NCBI GenBank assembly: GCA_035048815.1
Contig: JAUCBN010000024.1
Location: forward strand, 866,001 to 930,000
DNA: 64,000 nt
Reading direction: 5' to 3'
Origin: Abelmoschus esculentus
Taxonomy: Eukaryota > Streptophyta > Magnoliopsida > Malvales > Malvaceae
This document shows positions 35,024 through 46,184 of the stretch, in pieces. Every line of letters starts with the position of its first letter. Within the stretch, counting starts at the first letter, position 1. Below the pieces are notes generated by a model. It worked only from the letters and a program-made list of their open reading frames with translations, was not told the DNA's origin and made no database searches. A program made the position numbers and the translations under genes.

Positions 35024-37742
35024 ATGATTAGTTGGGGGGATCTTTACACCGTTTTAACGGCGATGGTTCCTCTGTACGTAGCTATGATATTGGCATACGG
35101 CTCGGTTCGTTGGTGGAAGATTTTCTCCCCGGACCAGTGCTCGGGAATCAACCGGTTCGTCGCCGTTTTCGCCGTCCCGCTACTGTCTTTCCATTTCATT
35201 TCGACCAACGACCCTTACGCCTTCAACTTCAGGTTCGTAGCGGCCGACACGCTGCAGAAGCTCATCATGCTATTTGTTCTTGGATTGTGGACTAATTTAA
35301 CAAAAAGCGGAAGCCTTGAATGGATGATCACTGTTTTCTCTTTATCGACGCTGCCGAACACTCTGGTGATGGGCATTCCGCTTCTGATCGCCATGTACGG
35401 TGCCTACTCCGGGGCGTTAATGGTTCAAGTGGTGGTGCTCCAGTGTATTATTTGGTACACGCTGCTTCTCTTTCTTTTCGAGTACCGCGGTGCCAAAATC
35501 CTCATCATGGAGCAGTTCCCCGAAACGGCGGCTTCCATTGTTTCTTTCAAAGTTGATTCCGATGTCATGTCGCTCGACGGCCGGGATTTCCTCGAGACTG
35601 ATGCGGAAATCGGAAACGACGGGAAGCTACATGTTACGGTGAGGAAATCTAATGCTTCGAGGAGGTCTTTGGGGCCTTGTTCGCTTCCCGCATTGACTCC
35701 CAGACCGTCGAACCTTACCGGTGCCGAGATATACAGTTTGAGCTCTTCACGGAACCCGACTCCGAGAGGTTCGAATTTCAACAACTCCGACTTTTACTCC
35801 ATGATGGGTGTTCAAGGATTTCCCGGACGGCAATCTAATTTCGGTCCGGCTGATTTGTACTCCGTTCAATCCTCGAGAGGACCAACTCCGAGACCATCAA
35901 ATTTCGAAGAAAACAGCTCCGCTATGTCTCCGAGATTTGGATTTTATCCAGCACAGACCGTTCCGACATCGTACCCAGCTCCGAACCCGGAATTCTCATC
36001 CGTGACGAAGACCACTAAAGCTAGCCAGCAACAAATTCAACAACAGCAGCAGCAAACGGTTCAACCTCAGCAGCAGAAGGAGAATAGTAAAGAGAATCAT
36101 GATGCGAAGGAGTTGCACATGTTTGTGTGGAGTTCTAGTGCTTCGCCGGTATCAGAAGCCGCCGGACATCACGTCTTCGGCAGCACGGAATTCGGGGCTT
36201 CCGAGCAATCAGGACGGTCGGAACAGGGTGCTAAAGAGATCAGAATGTTGGTTTCTGATCACCCTCAAAACGGGGAAAACAAAGGTAATTAAAAAATAAA
36301 TTAATCTAATTTGCCAACAATTGCTAGATTTTTAATCATCATAATAATATTCTGTTGCTTGTGAATTGTGAAACTATGCCAGGCAGTGGTGAATTCAATG
36401 GAGAAGACTTTAACATGGCTGGTAAGGATGCCGATGAAGAGAGAGAAAAAGGACCCAATGGACTCAATAAGCTGGGGTCCAGTTCAACGGCCGAGCTGCA
36501 CCCGAAAGCCGCCGGAGCACCGGAGACTGTCGGAGGCAAACAAATGCCTCCTGCCAGTGTAATGACCCGCTTGATCTTGATCATGGTATGGCGCAAGCTT
36601 ATCCGAAACCCCAACACATATTCCAGCCTCATCGGACTCATCTGGTCCCTAATAGCTTTCAGGTCAGTTCATTGCGCTAATTAAAATTTTAACCCGACTC
36701 AGACTACAAACATAATCGAATTCATACGATTATCGGAAAAAAACAAATCACGTACTCATTCATTCAAGGTGCTTTAATTATGCAGGTGGCATGTGAGTAT
36801 GCCGAAAATAATAGCTCAGTCCATCTCGATACTGTCAGATGCTGGACTAGGAATGGCCATGTTTAGCTTAGGTGAGCATCTTCAAATAATAATACTATTA
36901 TTTTTACAACTGGATAAGTTGAACTGAACTTGACCTAAAGGTAACAAGGACACCAACTATGATACTTTTGCCGAATTCAGGCAACCCACAGGAACAAACA
37001 TCCATGTAATAGGACATCATGGACCATCCGTTTTCTCCTTTTCCAAAACTGATATTGATATTGCATGACACTGGGGCTAATCTTTGGACTAAACGGGGTT
37101 TAATTTAATTAACCTCCCGACAAGGGGGGTCGTGTTGTGGTGTTGGCTAGCGGTTCAGAGTCGGTGAGCATTGGTTGTGATAGACGCCAATTAGGCCACC
37201 AGTTAGTGACTGGTAGTTGGATTGGAAAGGCATTTAATCGTTTTCAAATGGGAAAAAACAGGTCTGTTTATGGCATTGCAACCCAAGATCATCGCCTGTG
37301 GGAACTCCGTAGCCACATTCGCCATGGCGGTTAGATTCTTGACTGGTCCGGCCGTCATGGCTGTAGCTTCGATCGCTGTAGGGTTACACGGTACACTCCT
37401 CCGTGTCGCCATCGTTCAGGTAACACACACACAAAAAAAAATAGTACTCACATTCCTACATATATAACTATTAGACCTATTAGCTTAATTTGCTTCAAAT
37501 TTACCAGGCGGCTCTTCCACAAGGAATTGTACCATTTGTGTTTGCCAAAGAATACAATGTTCACCCTGCAATCCTCAGCACAGCGTAAGTGAAAAACCTT
37601 GAACATTATGTATCGAATAACTTTCCGACTCGATCGTAAAATATCGTTTATTAACATTTAGGTAATTTTATTCAGGGTTATCTTTGGGATGTTGATAGCA
37701 CTGCCGATAACGCTCGTGTACTACATTCTTCTAGGATTGTGA
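35024..37742 (+). CDS. PIN4: PIN3/PIN4/PIN7-type auxin efflux carrier (6 exons)
   Basis: Predicted 642-aa long PIN protein that exports auxin at the plasma membrane. Exons: 35024-36284, 36383-36662, 36786-36871, 37262-37419, 37508-37584, 37676-37742; all phases close. N-terminal membrane half (MISWGDLYTVLTAMVPLY...SLEWMITVFSLSTLPNTLVMG), long hydrophilic loop (about 160-475), then the C-terminal membrane half from MPPASVMTRL to YYILLGL. The loop has three TPRxSN motifs (near residues 225, 247 and 287), known targets of PID/D6PK-type kinases in this family. NPNTY (496-500) is the conserved internalisation motif. A glutamine-rich stretch (about 335-355) is extra relative to Arabidopsis PIN3/PIN7. 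Neighbours MPK17 and HB17 point to PIN4 by synteny, but PIN3, PIN4 and PIN7 cannot be separated by sequence alone. No defect was seen. Confidence 0.94.
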
Positions 37743-38930
37743 GGGGTTGTTTAGGGTTTGAATTCGAGCTATAGCAACACTAGTCGAACCGGATTACATC
37801 GTTAATTAACATGAAGATTTTCCGGGGAAGAAGATTTTAGTGCAAAAGAGGGTTCCAACATCATTAGAAGTGACTTAGTAATGTGTTCCGAACAGAATTC
37901 GTCTGTCCCACCAATGATTTTATGTTTCGTGTTTCTATTCCGTGCCCCCTGGTACAAGGATGATCCGCCATTAAAAGCCAAGTTTATCCAATTTCCTAGA
38001 GTAATTTCCACAGGAAGAAGCCTACACTGAAGAGGAATAGGGAAGGAGCTGGTCACTGTATCTCCCTTATGATTTTTGTAAAGTTTGATTTCACTCTAAT
38101 GAAAAGTAGCAAAGGGCTTTCATTATTTATTACATTACAGATCACATTGCAAAGAGATTTAAAATATTATTCACGATATTCAAAGAAGATAATATCGATC
38201 ATTACATGATAAATGCCGATACCGTTAATATTTGGACACAAGAATGAAACATGTGGTGTTTGTGACTTCATTCCGCATCAAACAATGCAATAAATTTAGG
38301 GCAATCAAACACAAATTCAAACCCCCATTCCTCTAATTATTTACATTCAAAAGAGAAAGAGAACAAAAGCTAATTAAGACATTTGAGAGGGAGTGATGGA
38401 AGGGGTCGGTGAACCACGGACAGGAGTCGGGGTGATGGACCCGAGCACAAGCGAAGGGACCATTTCAGAAATTATACCTATTTTTTTAATTTTTGAGAGA
38501 GACCTATGAAAGAAAATTATAATAAAAAGGTGTTGTTGGCACTAAAATTAAAATTATGACAAGTAGTATCTATATATATTATTAGTTTAATATTTGATTA
38601 TATCATTAAATTAAAATTTTATATTAAGTTTTAAATATACGATTATATCGTTAAAAAAATTTATATTGTATATAGATCATTAAAATTCATCTACGTTATC
38701 GATTGTGTTATTAATTTGATGATCAAACAAGATTTAAAGAAATATATACGAATAAAGGACAAGTTGTAGAATTATCCACATCATTCAGACAAAGATTTGA
38801 TGAGCCACATTACTTTGGTTTGATTCCAAGCACATACATATAAAAGGAGGACTAACTTTCTTTTTCATCTTATTTCATATTTCATATCATACAATTTGCC
38901 TATGTCTCCATCTCCCTTGTTTGCTTCCAA
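37743..38930. other. PIN 3' UTR and spacer
   Basis: Carries the PIN 3' UTR. The segment 38366-38397 (AACAAAAGCTAATTAAGACA and onward) is an exact 32-bp match to 46664-46695, with further patchy similarity (ACCACGGACA, GGACCATTTC). No gene was recognised. Confidence 0.5.
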
Positions 38931-38935
38931 TGCAC

Positions 38936-39156
38936 TGTTAAACATTTTAGAATGCAGCAGCAGCTCCATCGTGGAACTTAGAACTGTTTCTGTTATCACT
39001 ATACAAGTTGTTATAGTTGTTGTAACTATCATTTCTTCTAAGCTCAAGCTCTCTGAATCTTGTATAAATAAGAGAGCTTGGCTCCGTGTACTCTCATGAC
39101 TTTGGTGAATGAAAAGAGTTTTATCTCAATACACTCTCTATAATCTTTGTTCAATA
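38936..39156 (+). repeat. Copia 5' LTR (direct)
   Basis: Starts TGTTAAACATTTTAG and ends GTTCAATA, where the sister LTR ends GTTCAACA, so the terminal CA has mutated to TA. A TATAAATAAG box lies at 39063-39072. Confidence 0.9.
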
Positions 39157-39170
39157 TGGTATCAGAGCAG
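39157..39170 (+). other. Primer-binding site (initiator Met tRNA type)
   Basis: TGGTATCAGAGCAG follows the 5' LTR directly and is the standard Copia primer site complementary to the 3' end of initiator methionine tRNA. Confidence 0.88.
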
Positions 39171-39189
39171 ACTGGAAACCTACATTTTT

Positions 39190-40424
39190 AGTTTCGAGTG
39201 ACACATTATTCGCAGCAAATGAAAAACAAGTTTCATAAAAAATAACACTTCTTGATATGTAAATTCTGCCAGAAGAAGCTAAACAAACATATCCATGGTG
39301 TATAGTTGAGTAGCCGAGAAAGACACATGCTATTGATCGGAAGTTCATTTTATGTTTGTTGAATGGACGAGTGTGGGGATAGCACCTGCACCCAAATACT
39401 TTAAGAAAATTGTAATCTGGTACCACCCCATACAATTTATGATGAGGAGAGACACCCACAAGTGACCTGAAAGGCATCCTGTTGACTAAATAAACTGCGC
39501 TAAGGATAGCATAGGACCAAAGTTTGAGCGGCATTGATACTTGAACAAGGAGAGTAAGTGCAGTCTCAATTACATGTCGATGTTTGTGCTCCACCACTCC
39601 ATTCTGCTGAGAAGTATGGGGACAAGTTTTTCTCAATATGATTCCATTTTTCTGAGCTAAGGAATCGAGAAATCTAAACTCTCCTCCCTCATCAGTCTGA
39701 AGAGCAAGTATAGAAGTCTTAAATTGATTTTGTACAAGAGCCAAGAAACTATTAAACGCAACAGACACATCATTTTTATTTTTTAACAAAAACAACCATG
39801 TATTCCTGCTATACATGTCCATGAATTGAATAAAATATCGAAAGTCATTAGATGAAATTGGGGCTGGTCCCCATACATCAATTTTCACAAGTTCAAATGC
39901 TTGTGTATACACAGTATTAGAAGAAGAAAAAGGAAGCACATGGCTTTTCCTTATTTGGCAAGCCATGCACACATTATTTGTTTGTTCCGTTGGCGTTTTG
40001 TTGATGACTGACTTAACAACCTCCAGGGATGGGTGATCGAGCCTCTTGTGCCAAGTCCAATAGTCTGAATCACCTTGAACTGCTGTGTGAAGAATGGTGG
40101 CCTCTTGAGATGTAAAGCTATATAAACCTTCATCTAGGTTTCCTTTAAGAAGAGTTTTATGAGTGCGAGCATCCATAACAAGACAAAAGAGTCATGAAAT
40201 TCAAAAAATACATGATTATCTCGAGCAAACTTAGACACTGATATCAAATTCTTTGTTATTCGAGGCACAAGAAGGGTATCATTCAAATGTAGAGTCTTAC
40301 TATCACAATGTAAATTAACACAACCAACATGAGTTATCAGAATAGAAGTGTCATCCCCCAGGTGCACCTTACCATTCCCTGTGTAGGACGAATACTGAAG
40401 CAAAACAGAAGGATTATTGGTCAC
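39190..40424 (-). pseudogene. Copia protease tail and integrase (broken)
   Basis: Minus-strand coding in two frames, about 40424-40134 and 40176-39190. The first part continues the protease domain after the gag stop (DSGAT motif spans the junction near 40440). The second part contains the zinc-binding HHCC region (HKRLDHPSLE...CMACQ) and the integrase core with D (KIDVWGP), D (LQTDEGGEF) and E (QNGVVEHKH). A frameshift near 40185 separates the two parts. Reading ends where the inverted block meets the plus-strand leader at about 39188. The RT domain that should follow is absent. Confidence 0.85.
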
Positions 40425-40451
40425 ATGGTGTGTGGCTCCTGAGTCTGGAAA

Positions 40452-41660
40452 TCATTTGGAGTATGACGCAGGATCATCAACAGTTAGAGCATTAACCTGA
40501 ATGGTTTCTTCTTCCTCTTTGTTGAGGGGCATGGTTAGTTCAGTTTGAATAAAGGGATCATAACGCGACTCATGAGGGTGTGAGCAACATGCACAGGTAT
40601 TAACTTGTACAGAGGAACGAGGTTGGGAGGCAAAGATTCCTTTAAAGTTTTGATCAAACCGGTGCCAACACCGATCAACCAAATGATCAAGCTTCCCACA
40701 TAGTTGACACTGATGGCGAGGCCTCCCTTTATACTTAGTATCAAAATTAGGTTTAGAAGCATTTGTAGTAAAGACTTGAGTTACCTCCTGTTCAGGTCCA
40801 TTCTCAGCTTTGGGGTTATACTTGGTGTAGTTGATTTCTATGACATATCGGGAAACATCTTCAAAACGGGTTTCTACATCGATGAGTATGGACACCACAT
40901 TGTCAACAGTGTAAACTTCTTTACTTGTTGTAATAGTAGAGATGGAGGGCTCGTATTCAGCAGGTAAGCCATTCAGGATAGTGGAAATATATTCAATGTC
41001 TGTTACGGTGCTAACACAAGAAGTTAACAAATCGCATGTTTCTTTTACACTGGTGGTGTAATCCCTCGTGGATTTAGTGCCTTTCTTCAGAGATCGAAGA
41101 CGACAATGAAGATTCATTATCTTTGTGGTAGATAGTTTGGAATAGAGTCTGGTGGCCGCAGCCCAGATCGCCGACGTGGTTTCTGCCCCTACTAATTGAG
41201 GTAAGATACTCAGCGAAATGGTTGACAAAAGCCATGATGCAAGAGAACTATCTTGCTTAAAATATTGTATATACGCAGGATTTAAGGTAGATTCACCTGC
41301 TCGATTACGAGTCGTCTTGGAAGGAATAACCATGGAGCCATTAAGATAACCGTCGAGCCCAAGACCACGAACAGTTAAAATAACTTGTTGCCTCCAGAGA
41401 AGATAATTGGAATCGGTGAGACAAACATTGATACGTTTGTTGGAAAACACTTGAGATTCAAGCCCAGCTTCAGTCAAGGTTTGCTCAAGAAGAGCGTTTG
41501 GCAAAGCTATTGACGAGCAAAAAATGAAAAAAATACAGAGAGTACAGAAAAGAGAAGAAGATGGGGGAAATGAGAACCGAGTCAAACAATCAGAACCTAG
41601 CAACTGATACCATGTTGAACAAAGATTATAGAGAGTGTATTGAGATAAAACTCTTTTCAT
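40452..41660 (-). pseudogene. Copia gag with zinc knuckle
   Basis: A long minus-strand frame encoding a UBN2/DUF4219-like gag (TDSNYLLWRQQVILTVRGLG) and one CCHC knuckle (CQLCGKLDHLVDRCWHRF, variant spacing). It ends at a TGA at about 40452 just before the protease DSGAT motif, where Copia polyproteins normally read through. One base change therefore interrupts gag-pol. The first residues overlap LTR and primer-site sequence, so the true start is uncertain. Confidence 0.85.
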
Positions 41661-41677
41661 TCACCAAAGAAATGTAG
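41613..41677 (-). repeat. Partial LTR (R-U5-like) in front of gag
   Basis: About 65 bp of LTR 3' sequence (minus strand) followed by a second TGGTATCAG primer site. It begins about 40 bp after the position of the LTR TATA box, near the expected transcript start, and so resembles the R-U5 end of the genomic RNA. Confidence 0.75.
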
Positions 41678-41700
41678 GTTTCCAGTTTAGTCTGATACCA

Positions 41701-41921
41701 TGTTGAACAAAGATTATAGAGAGTGTATTAAGATAAAACTCTTTTCATTCACCAAAATCATGAGAGTACACGGAGTCAAACTCTCTTATTTATATAAGAT
41801 TCAGAGAGCTTGAGCTTAGAAGAAATGACAGTTACAACAACTATAACAACTTGTATAGTGATAACAGAAACAGTTCTAAGTTTCACGATGGAGCTGCTGC
41901 TGCATTCTAAAATGTTTAATA
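41701..41921 (-). repeat. Third, inverted Copia LTR
   Basis: A 221-bp copy in reverse orientation relative to the outer LTRs. It reads TGTTGAACAAAG at its left edge and AATGTTTAATA at its right edge. It abuts the plus-strand RNase H fragment. Confidence 0.9.
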
Positions 41922-42476
41922 CAAGGGTACCATCGAGCATGGTTTGTGGTTCCCACAACAAACACAAGTTTATAGAGCAACCAATCTTCAAGCATTTTCA
42001 GACGCTGATTGGAGAGGCAACATGGATGATAGAAAGTTTGTCTCGGGTTATTGTGTCTTCAATGGTCGTCACCTACTTGGAGTACAAAGAAGCAACGTGC
42101 AGTATCCAGGTTCACTGCAGAGGCTGAGTATAAAAGCTTGACTGATATAACTGCTGAGCTTACATGGGTTACGGTTGTGTTACGAGAAATGGTAGTTGGG
42201 ATACATGAATGCCCTCGCATTTGGTGCGACAACACAAGTGTGGTTACTATGACAGCCAATCCAGTGTTGCATGCCAAAATAAAGCATTTCGAGCTGGATT
42301 TGCACTTTGTTCGTGACAAGGTAGCATCTCAAGAAATTCAAGTCAATCACATTCCAGCAGACTGTCAAATTGCAGATACGCTGACTAAGCCACTTCTTGT
42401 CATGAGGTTTGAACTACTGAGGAGTAAGCTCTCGGTATTGGATCTCCAAGAAATTTTTCCAGAATTAAGAAAGTAG
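41922..42476 (+). pseudogene. Copia RNase H fragment (frameshifted)
   Basis: Plus-strand coding for the RNase H domain: FSDADWRGNMDDRKFVSGYCVF (41995-42060), then after a frameshift near 42070 TKKQRAVSRFTAEAEYKSL and onward, including the TANPVLHAKIKHFELDLHFV and ADTLTKPL signatures, to a stop at 42476. It lies 6 bp before the 3' LTR. Upstream RT coding is missing. Confidence 0.87.
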
Positions 42477-42482
42477 AATGAA

Positions 42483-42703
42483 TGTTAAACATTTTAGAAT
42501 GCAGCAGCAGCTCCATCGTGGAACTTAGAACTGTTTCTGTTATCACTATACAAGTTGTTATAGTTGTTGTAACTGTCATTTCTTCTAAGCCCAAGCTCTC
42601 TGAATCTTGTATAAATAAGAGAGCTTGGCTCCGTGTACTCTCATGATTTTGGTGAATAAAAAGAGTTTTATCTCAATACACTCTCTATAATCTTTGTTCA
42701 ACA
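42483..42703 (+). repeat. Copia 3' LTR (direct)
   Basis: 221 bp, TGTTAAACATT...GTTCAACA, same orientation as the 5' LTR with only a few differences (for example AACTGTCATT against AACTATCATT). Confidence 0.9.
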
Positions 42704-42708
42704 TGCAC

Positions 42709-44451
42709 AAACTCAACCATATGATTCCATGCATGGTTTAGATCATTTTTAGTTTGTGTTTTACACCGTCGATGTTTAATATATTTGAATACAGGGTATT
42801 CGATATAAATAAAAATCATTTGTCTTAGATCGATAGTAAATACATATTATTTATATATGTAAAGACTTAAATCTAAAATATAAAATTTTAAGCATTTACT
42901 ATTGATATTCTAAACATGTAATAATTTCACATGAATTATAAAATCCAGTTGTTCTCATGCTTCATGCTCTGTCAACACTTCTTGTCCCCATCATTATCAT
43001 CGTTTATTTGTTGGTATTTTCCATTTTCAAAGTTACATGAAATTGAAGAGAAGAGGACACACATATTGTAACAATAAACTTGTAATTTCATTTCAATTTC
43101 AGTAAATAGAAAAAATAAATAGCTAGAGCCTAGGGTTTTGTTTTATTTTATATAAATTAAATATAAATATTTTGTCAAAATTTTAAAAATTATATTTTTA
43201 GAAGTAGCTAATAGTGATTACAGTAATATATGTTCTATAGTATATTCTCAATAATTGGATATTGATTACTCAATCACCCTGCTAGCATTATTAGTGCTCA
43301 AACTCCTGCTCTCTAGAAACAATAATCATTCTTTTAACCACTAAAGTTAGATAGTTCATGTAAATTTTAATGATTATAAAATATCATTAAACATATGTAT
43401 TTGTTATAAAACAACTATTTCATATTATGAAATAGTGATAAATTCTGATAAATTTAATAATTATTTTTAAATTAATTTAATAATCATTTGTATAATTTAC
43501 TTAATTAATAATCATTTGTATATTTTACCTTATTTTTTATTTGTATACACCATTCAAGGAATATGATGAAATCCAAGTCCTTAAGATCCATCCAAACAGA
43601 AAGGACACTGACCACATGATAATGATCGGACGGAGCATGTGATTCGAGGGTCACTAAATCCGGTACGGACAAACATAGGCAGCCATCCATGGACCGAAAA
43701 TCGAAATACAAACCATATGGTGACATGGACTGCTCGGTGTTTCGTGGCTAAAAAACACCATCATCCATCATTCATTAATACTCCATTGGACCATATCATC
43801 ATCATCATCATCTACGTACTTATTAGTATCCAATGCATGCATGCATGCATGCATACGTGGCTAAAAATCAACCGTTGAGTTCCATTTTCATGTGTATGAA
43901 TGCCCATACCGAGATCATGTTCATGTGTTTTTTTATTGCAGCCATACGAATACAACATTACAGGACATTTAAGTTAAAAAAAAAAAACTAACAAAAATCC
44001 TATGTCCCTTCTTCATGTCTCATTTAGGGCTTTCTTTGATTTTTTTTAAAAATTTTAATTTTAAAACCTAATCCCTTATTTTTTATATTCTAAATCTTAA
44101 ATCCTACACCCTGAAAAATATATCATACCCATAATTCCCTAAATCCTAGCCAAAGCCCCTAAACCTTAAACTCTAAACCCTTTAATTTGAAGGAAACATA
44201 AATAGAGACATGAGAAAAGGCAAATGATTTAAAAAAAAAACAGCCTCATAATGTTAGAATTATTGAAAGGATAAGAATTCCAACTAAGGTGGGGACAATC
44301 TTGGTTGAGAATGAAGTTTGGGCTAAAATTAAATTTCGGATTTATAATAGGAATATATTTAAATACGTATTATAATCAATTATAAATAAAAACAATAATT
44401 ATAAGTATATATTTAAATACAGTTTGAAAGCTCAATACAAAAGCTTAACGG
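42709..44451. other. Gene-poor spacer with simple repeats
   Basis: AT-rich. An (ATC)n run lies near 43794-43813 and an (ATGC)n run at 43833-43854. A SINE-like copy is listed separately. No coding region was supported. Confidence 0.5.
43211..43354 (-). repeat. tRNA-derived SINE-like copy B
   Basis: Reverse-strand copy reading CTAACTTTAGTGGTTAAAAG, then GAGTTTGAGCACTAATAATG, then TTGAGTAATCAATATCC. It aligns over about 140 bp with the copy at 47748-47898. Confidence 0.6.
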
Positions 44452-44705
44452 TACACTATTGTGGTAGCCGAAACAGCGGATTCCCCAGCTACATTATAAT
44501 ACCTCGCTCCTTATACAGGAGCAGCTTTGGCTGAATATTTTATGTATCGTGAACGACACACCTTAATCATTTATGATGATCTTTCCAAGCAAGTACAGGC
44601 TTATCGTCAAATATCTCTTTTATTACGAAGACCGCCGGGTCATGAAGCTTATCCAGGAGATGTTTTTTATTTGCATTCACGCCTGTTAGAAAGAGCCGTT
44701 AAAAA
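44452..44705 (+). pseudogene. atpA: Plastid atpA fragment (NUPT)
   Basis: Encodes about 84 codons of the CF1 ATP synthase alpha subunit, YTIVVAETADSPATL...YLAPYTGAALAEYFMYRERH...SRLLERA. A CAA codon has become TAA at 44497-44499, and several other substitutions are present (for example RPPGH where plastid copies have RPPGR). The flanks are AT-rich nuclear sequence with no adjoining plastid gene. It is a short transferred fragment with no function as a gene. Confidence 0.88.
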
Positions 44706-45658
44706 TTAAATATAATTATAATAGAAAATTAAATAAAAACAAAGGGAGACATATTAAAATGCTTAGTAAATCATGTTACAAATTTAAAAAGTAAGACCAA
44801 CGATTATTAAATGATAATACCGTTTTAATTGCAATCTATTAGATTAGCCAGGTGTAAGAAAAATTCGACAAAATCTATTACTTTTTTTCCAACTTCCATC
44901 ACAATTGTCCTTGAACACAACCACTAAGAAGTTCTTTTTCCTGTCTTTAAGCAGCACGTGCACGTGAACACAATCAAATAGACATCCCTCAACCCAAGTA
45001 AACATTATTATTAAATAAATAAACGAATACTTAGGTGGTTGTGAAACATGTGGTGTTGTCCTCGTGTGCGTGGCTTCATTCAACAACATACAATGGACCC
45101 AAGGATAATTGCTGCATACCATAGTTATCAAGACGTAGGGTTACTTTATCGGCATGAGCCATTTAACTTTAATCGTAAAAGGAACGATTATTCTTTTTAA
45201 AGATTACGGATTCAAATATTAATAATATCGGTATAATGATTAAATGATCCATATTTAATATTTAAAAATATATTTTAGAACAGATATTAATATAGTCACT
45301 GTAGCTAATTAATTTTTTTTTTTACTTTATCAAGTGAACATGGATAATTAAAAGTGGATATTGTTGTCAAATACATACCCCAAATCTTATTAAATCTAAT
45401 TAAATGAATAAATTAATAATATGATCATTTGACATATCTAATGTTTTTTTTTTAATTTCATGAAGGGTAATATACAATTATGATTCAAATTATTGATTTT
45501 AGGGTATTAATACAGAATTTTAATAATAAATTATTTTTCTTTGTTGTCTCGATGATGAATTATGAGATATATAGAGAATTATTTAATACACTATCAGTAA
45601 AGTAAAATGTATATATTTTACATTTGAACTTCTCAAACTGTCATGTATTTCTTTTAAG
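44706..45658. other. Spacer, no gene seen
   Basis: AT-rich. A diverged SINE-like copy is visible at about 45162-45250. GAAACATGTGGTGTTGT near 45043 resembles GAAACATGTGGTGTTTG near 38248, part of a possible duplicated tract. Confidence 0.4.
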
Positions 45659-45666
45659 GTTGTAAA

Positions 45667-46184
45667 TAGGAGTGAGCAAAATTCGACTCGATTCAAAGAA
45701 ATCGAATAACTCGATTCGACTCGAGGCAAAAATACTCGACTCATTTTGACTTAACTCAAAATTTCATAGACTCGACTCGACTCGAAAAAATTTTAAATAA
45801 AATTCGAGTTGTAAAATGAAAATTCGAATAACTCGAATAACTCGAAATTTTTATTAATTAAAGGATTAATTTTTAAGTTTGAGCCGAATCTCTCAATTTT
45901 TTTATGATACATATACATTAATATATAAAAATATAAAGAAATATTGCTACATATATGCATCTTATATGATTAGAGAAAGTCGTTTCAATTGGAATCAAAT
46001 CATACTATAACATGATAAATAATTAAAATTAAATATTTATAGGAACTCGAAAACTCGACTCGAATTTCTTAAACTCGACTCGAACCGAAAATTTTTTTCA
46101 ATAAAGTTTGAGTTGTAAAATATGACTCGTCAACTCGAATAACTCAAAATTTTTTGACTCGACTCGATCAAATACTCAGCCCTA
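45667..46184. mobile_element. ~518-bp hAT-like MITE rich in ACTCGACTCG
   Basis: Begins TAGGAGTGAGCAAAATTCGA and ends GATCAAATACTCAGCCCTA, imperfect inverted ends. The interior repeats ACTCGACTCG and ATTCGAATAACTCGAATAAC. The 8-mers at each side, GTTGTAAA (45659-45666) and ATTCTAAA (46185-46192), agree at 6 of 8 positions. A related truncated copy is at the window end. Confidence 0.65.

Larger units (their letters stand above)
38936..42703 (+). mobile_element. Rearranged Copia retrotransposon with inverted inner block
   Basis: Two direct 221-bp LTRs (38936-39156 and 42483-42703) bound the unit, with perfect 5-bp duplication TGCAC at 38931-38935 and 42704-42708. Between them are a plus-strand primer-binding site, then integrase, protease, gag, a primer-binding site and a third 221-bp LTR all on the minus strand, then a plus-strand RNase H fragment. 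No reverse-transcriptase domain was seen. The three LTRs differ at only a few positions, so insertion is fairly recent. The single outer target duplication suggests that the whole composite entered as one molecule, or that a nested insertion was later trimmed. Confidence 0.88.

Noticed and set aside
35425..35784. Minus-strand 119-codon frame in the PIN gene
   Set aside because: It is a shadow of the high-GC PIN exon 1 on the other strand.
38936..42703. Two independent nested Copia elements
   Set aside because: The inner block has only one full LTR and no visible target duplication of its own. A pre-integration rearrangement is simpler, though not proven.
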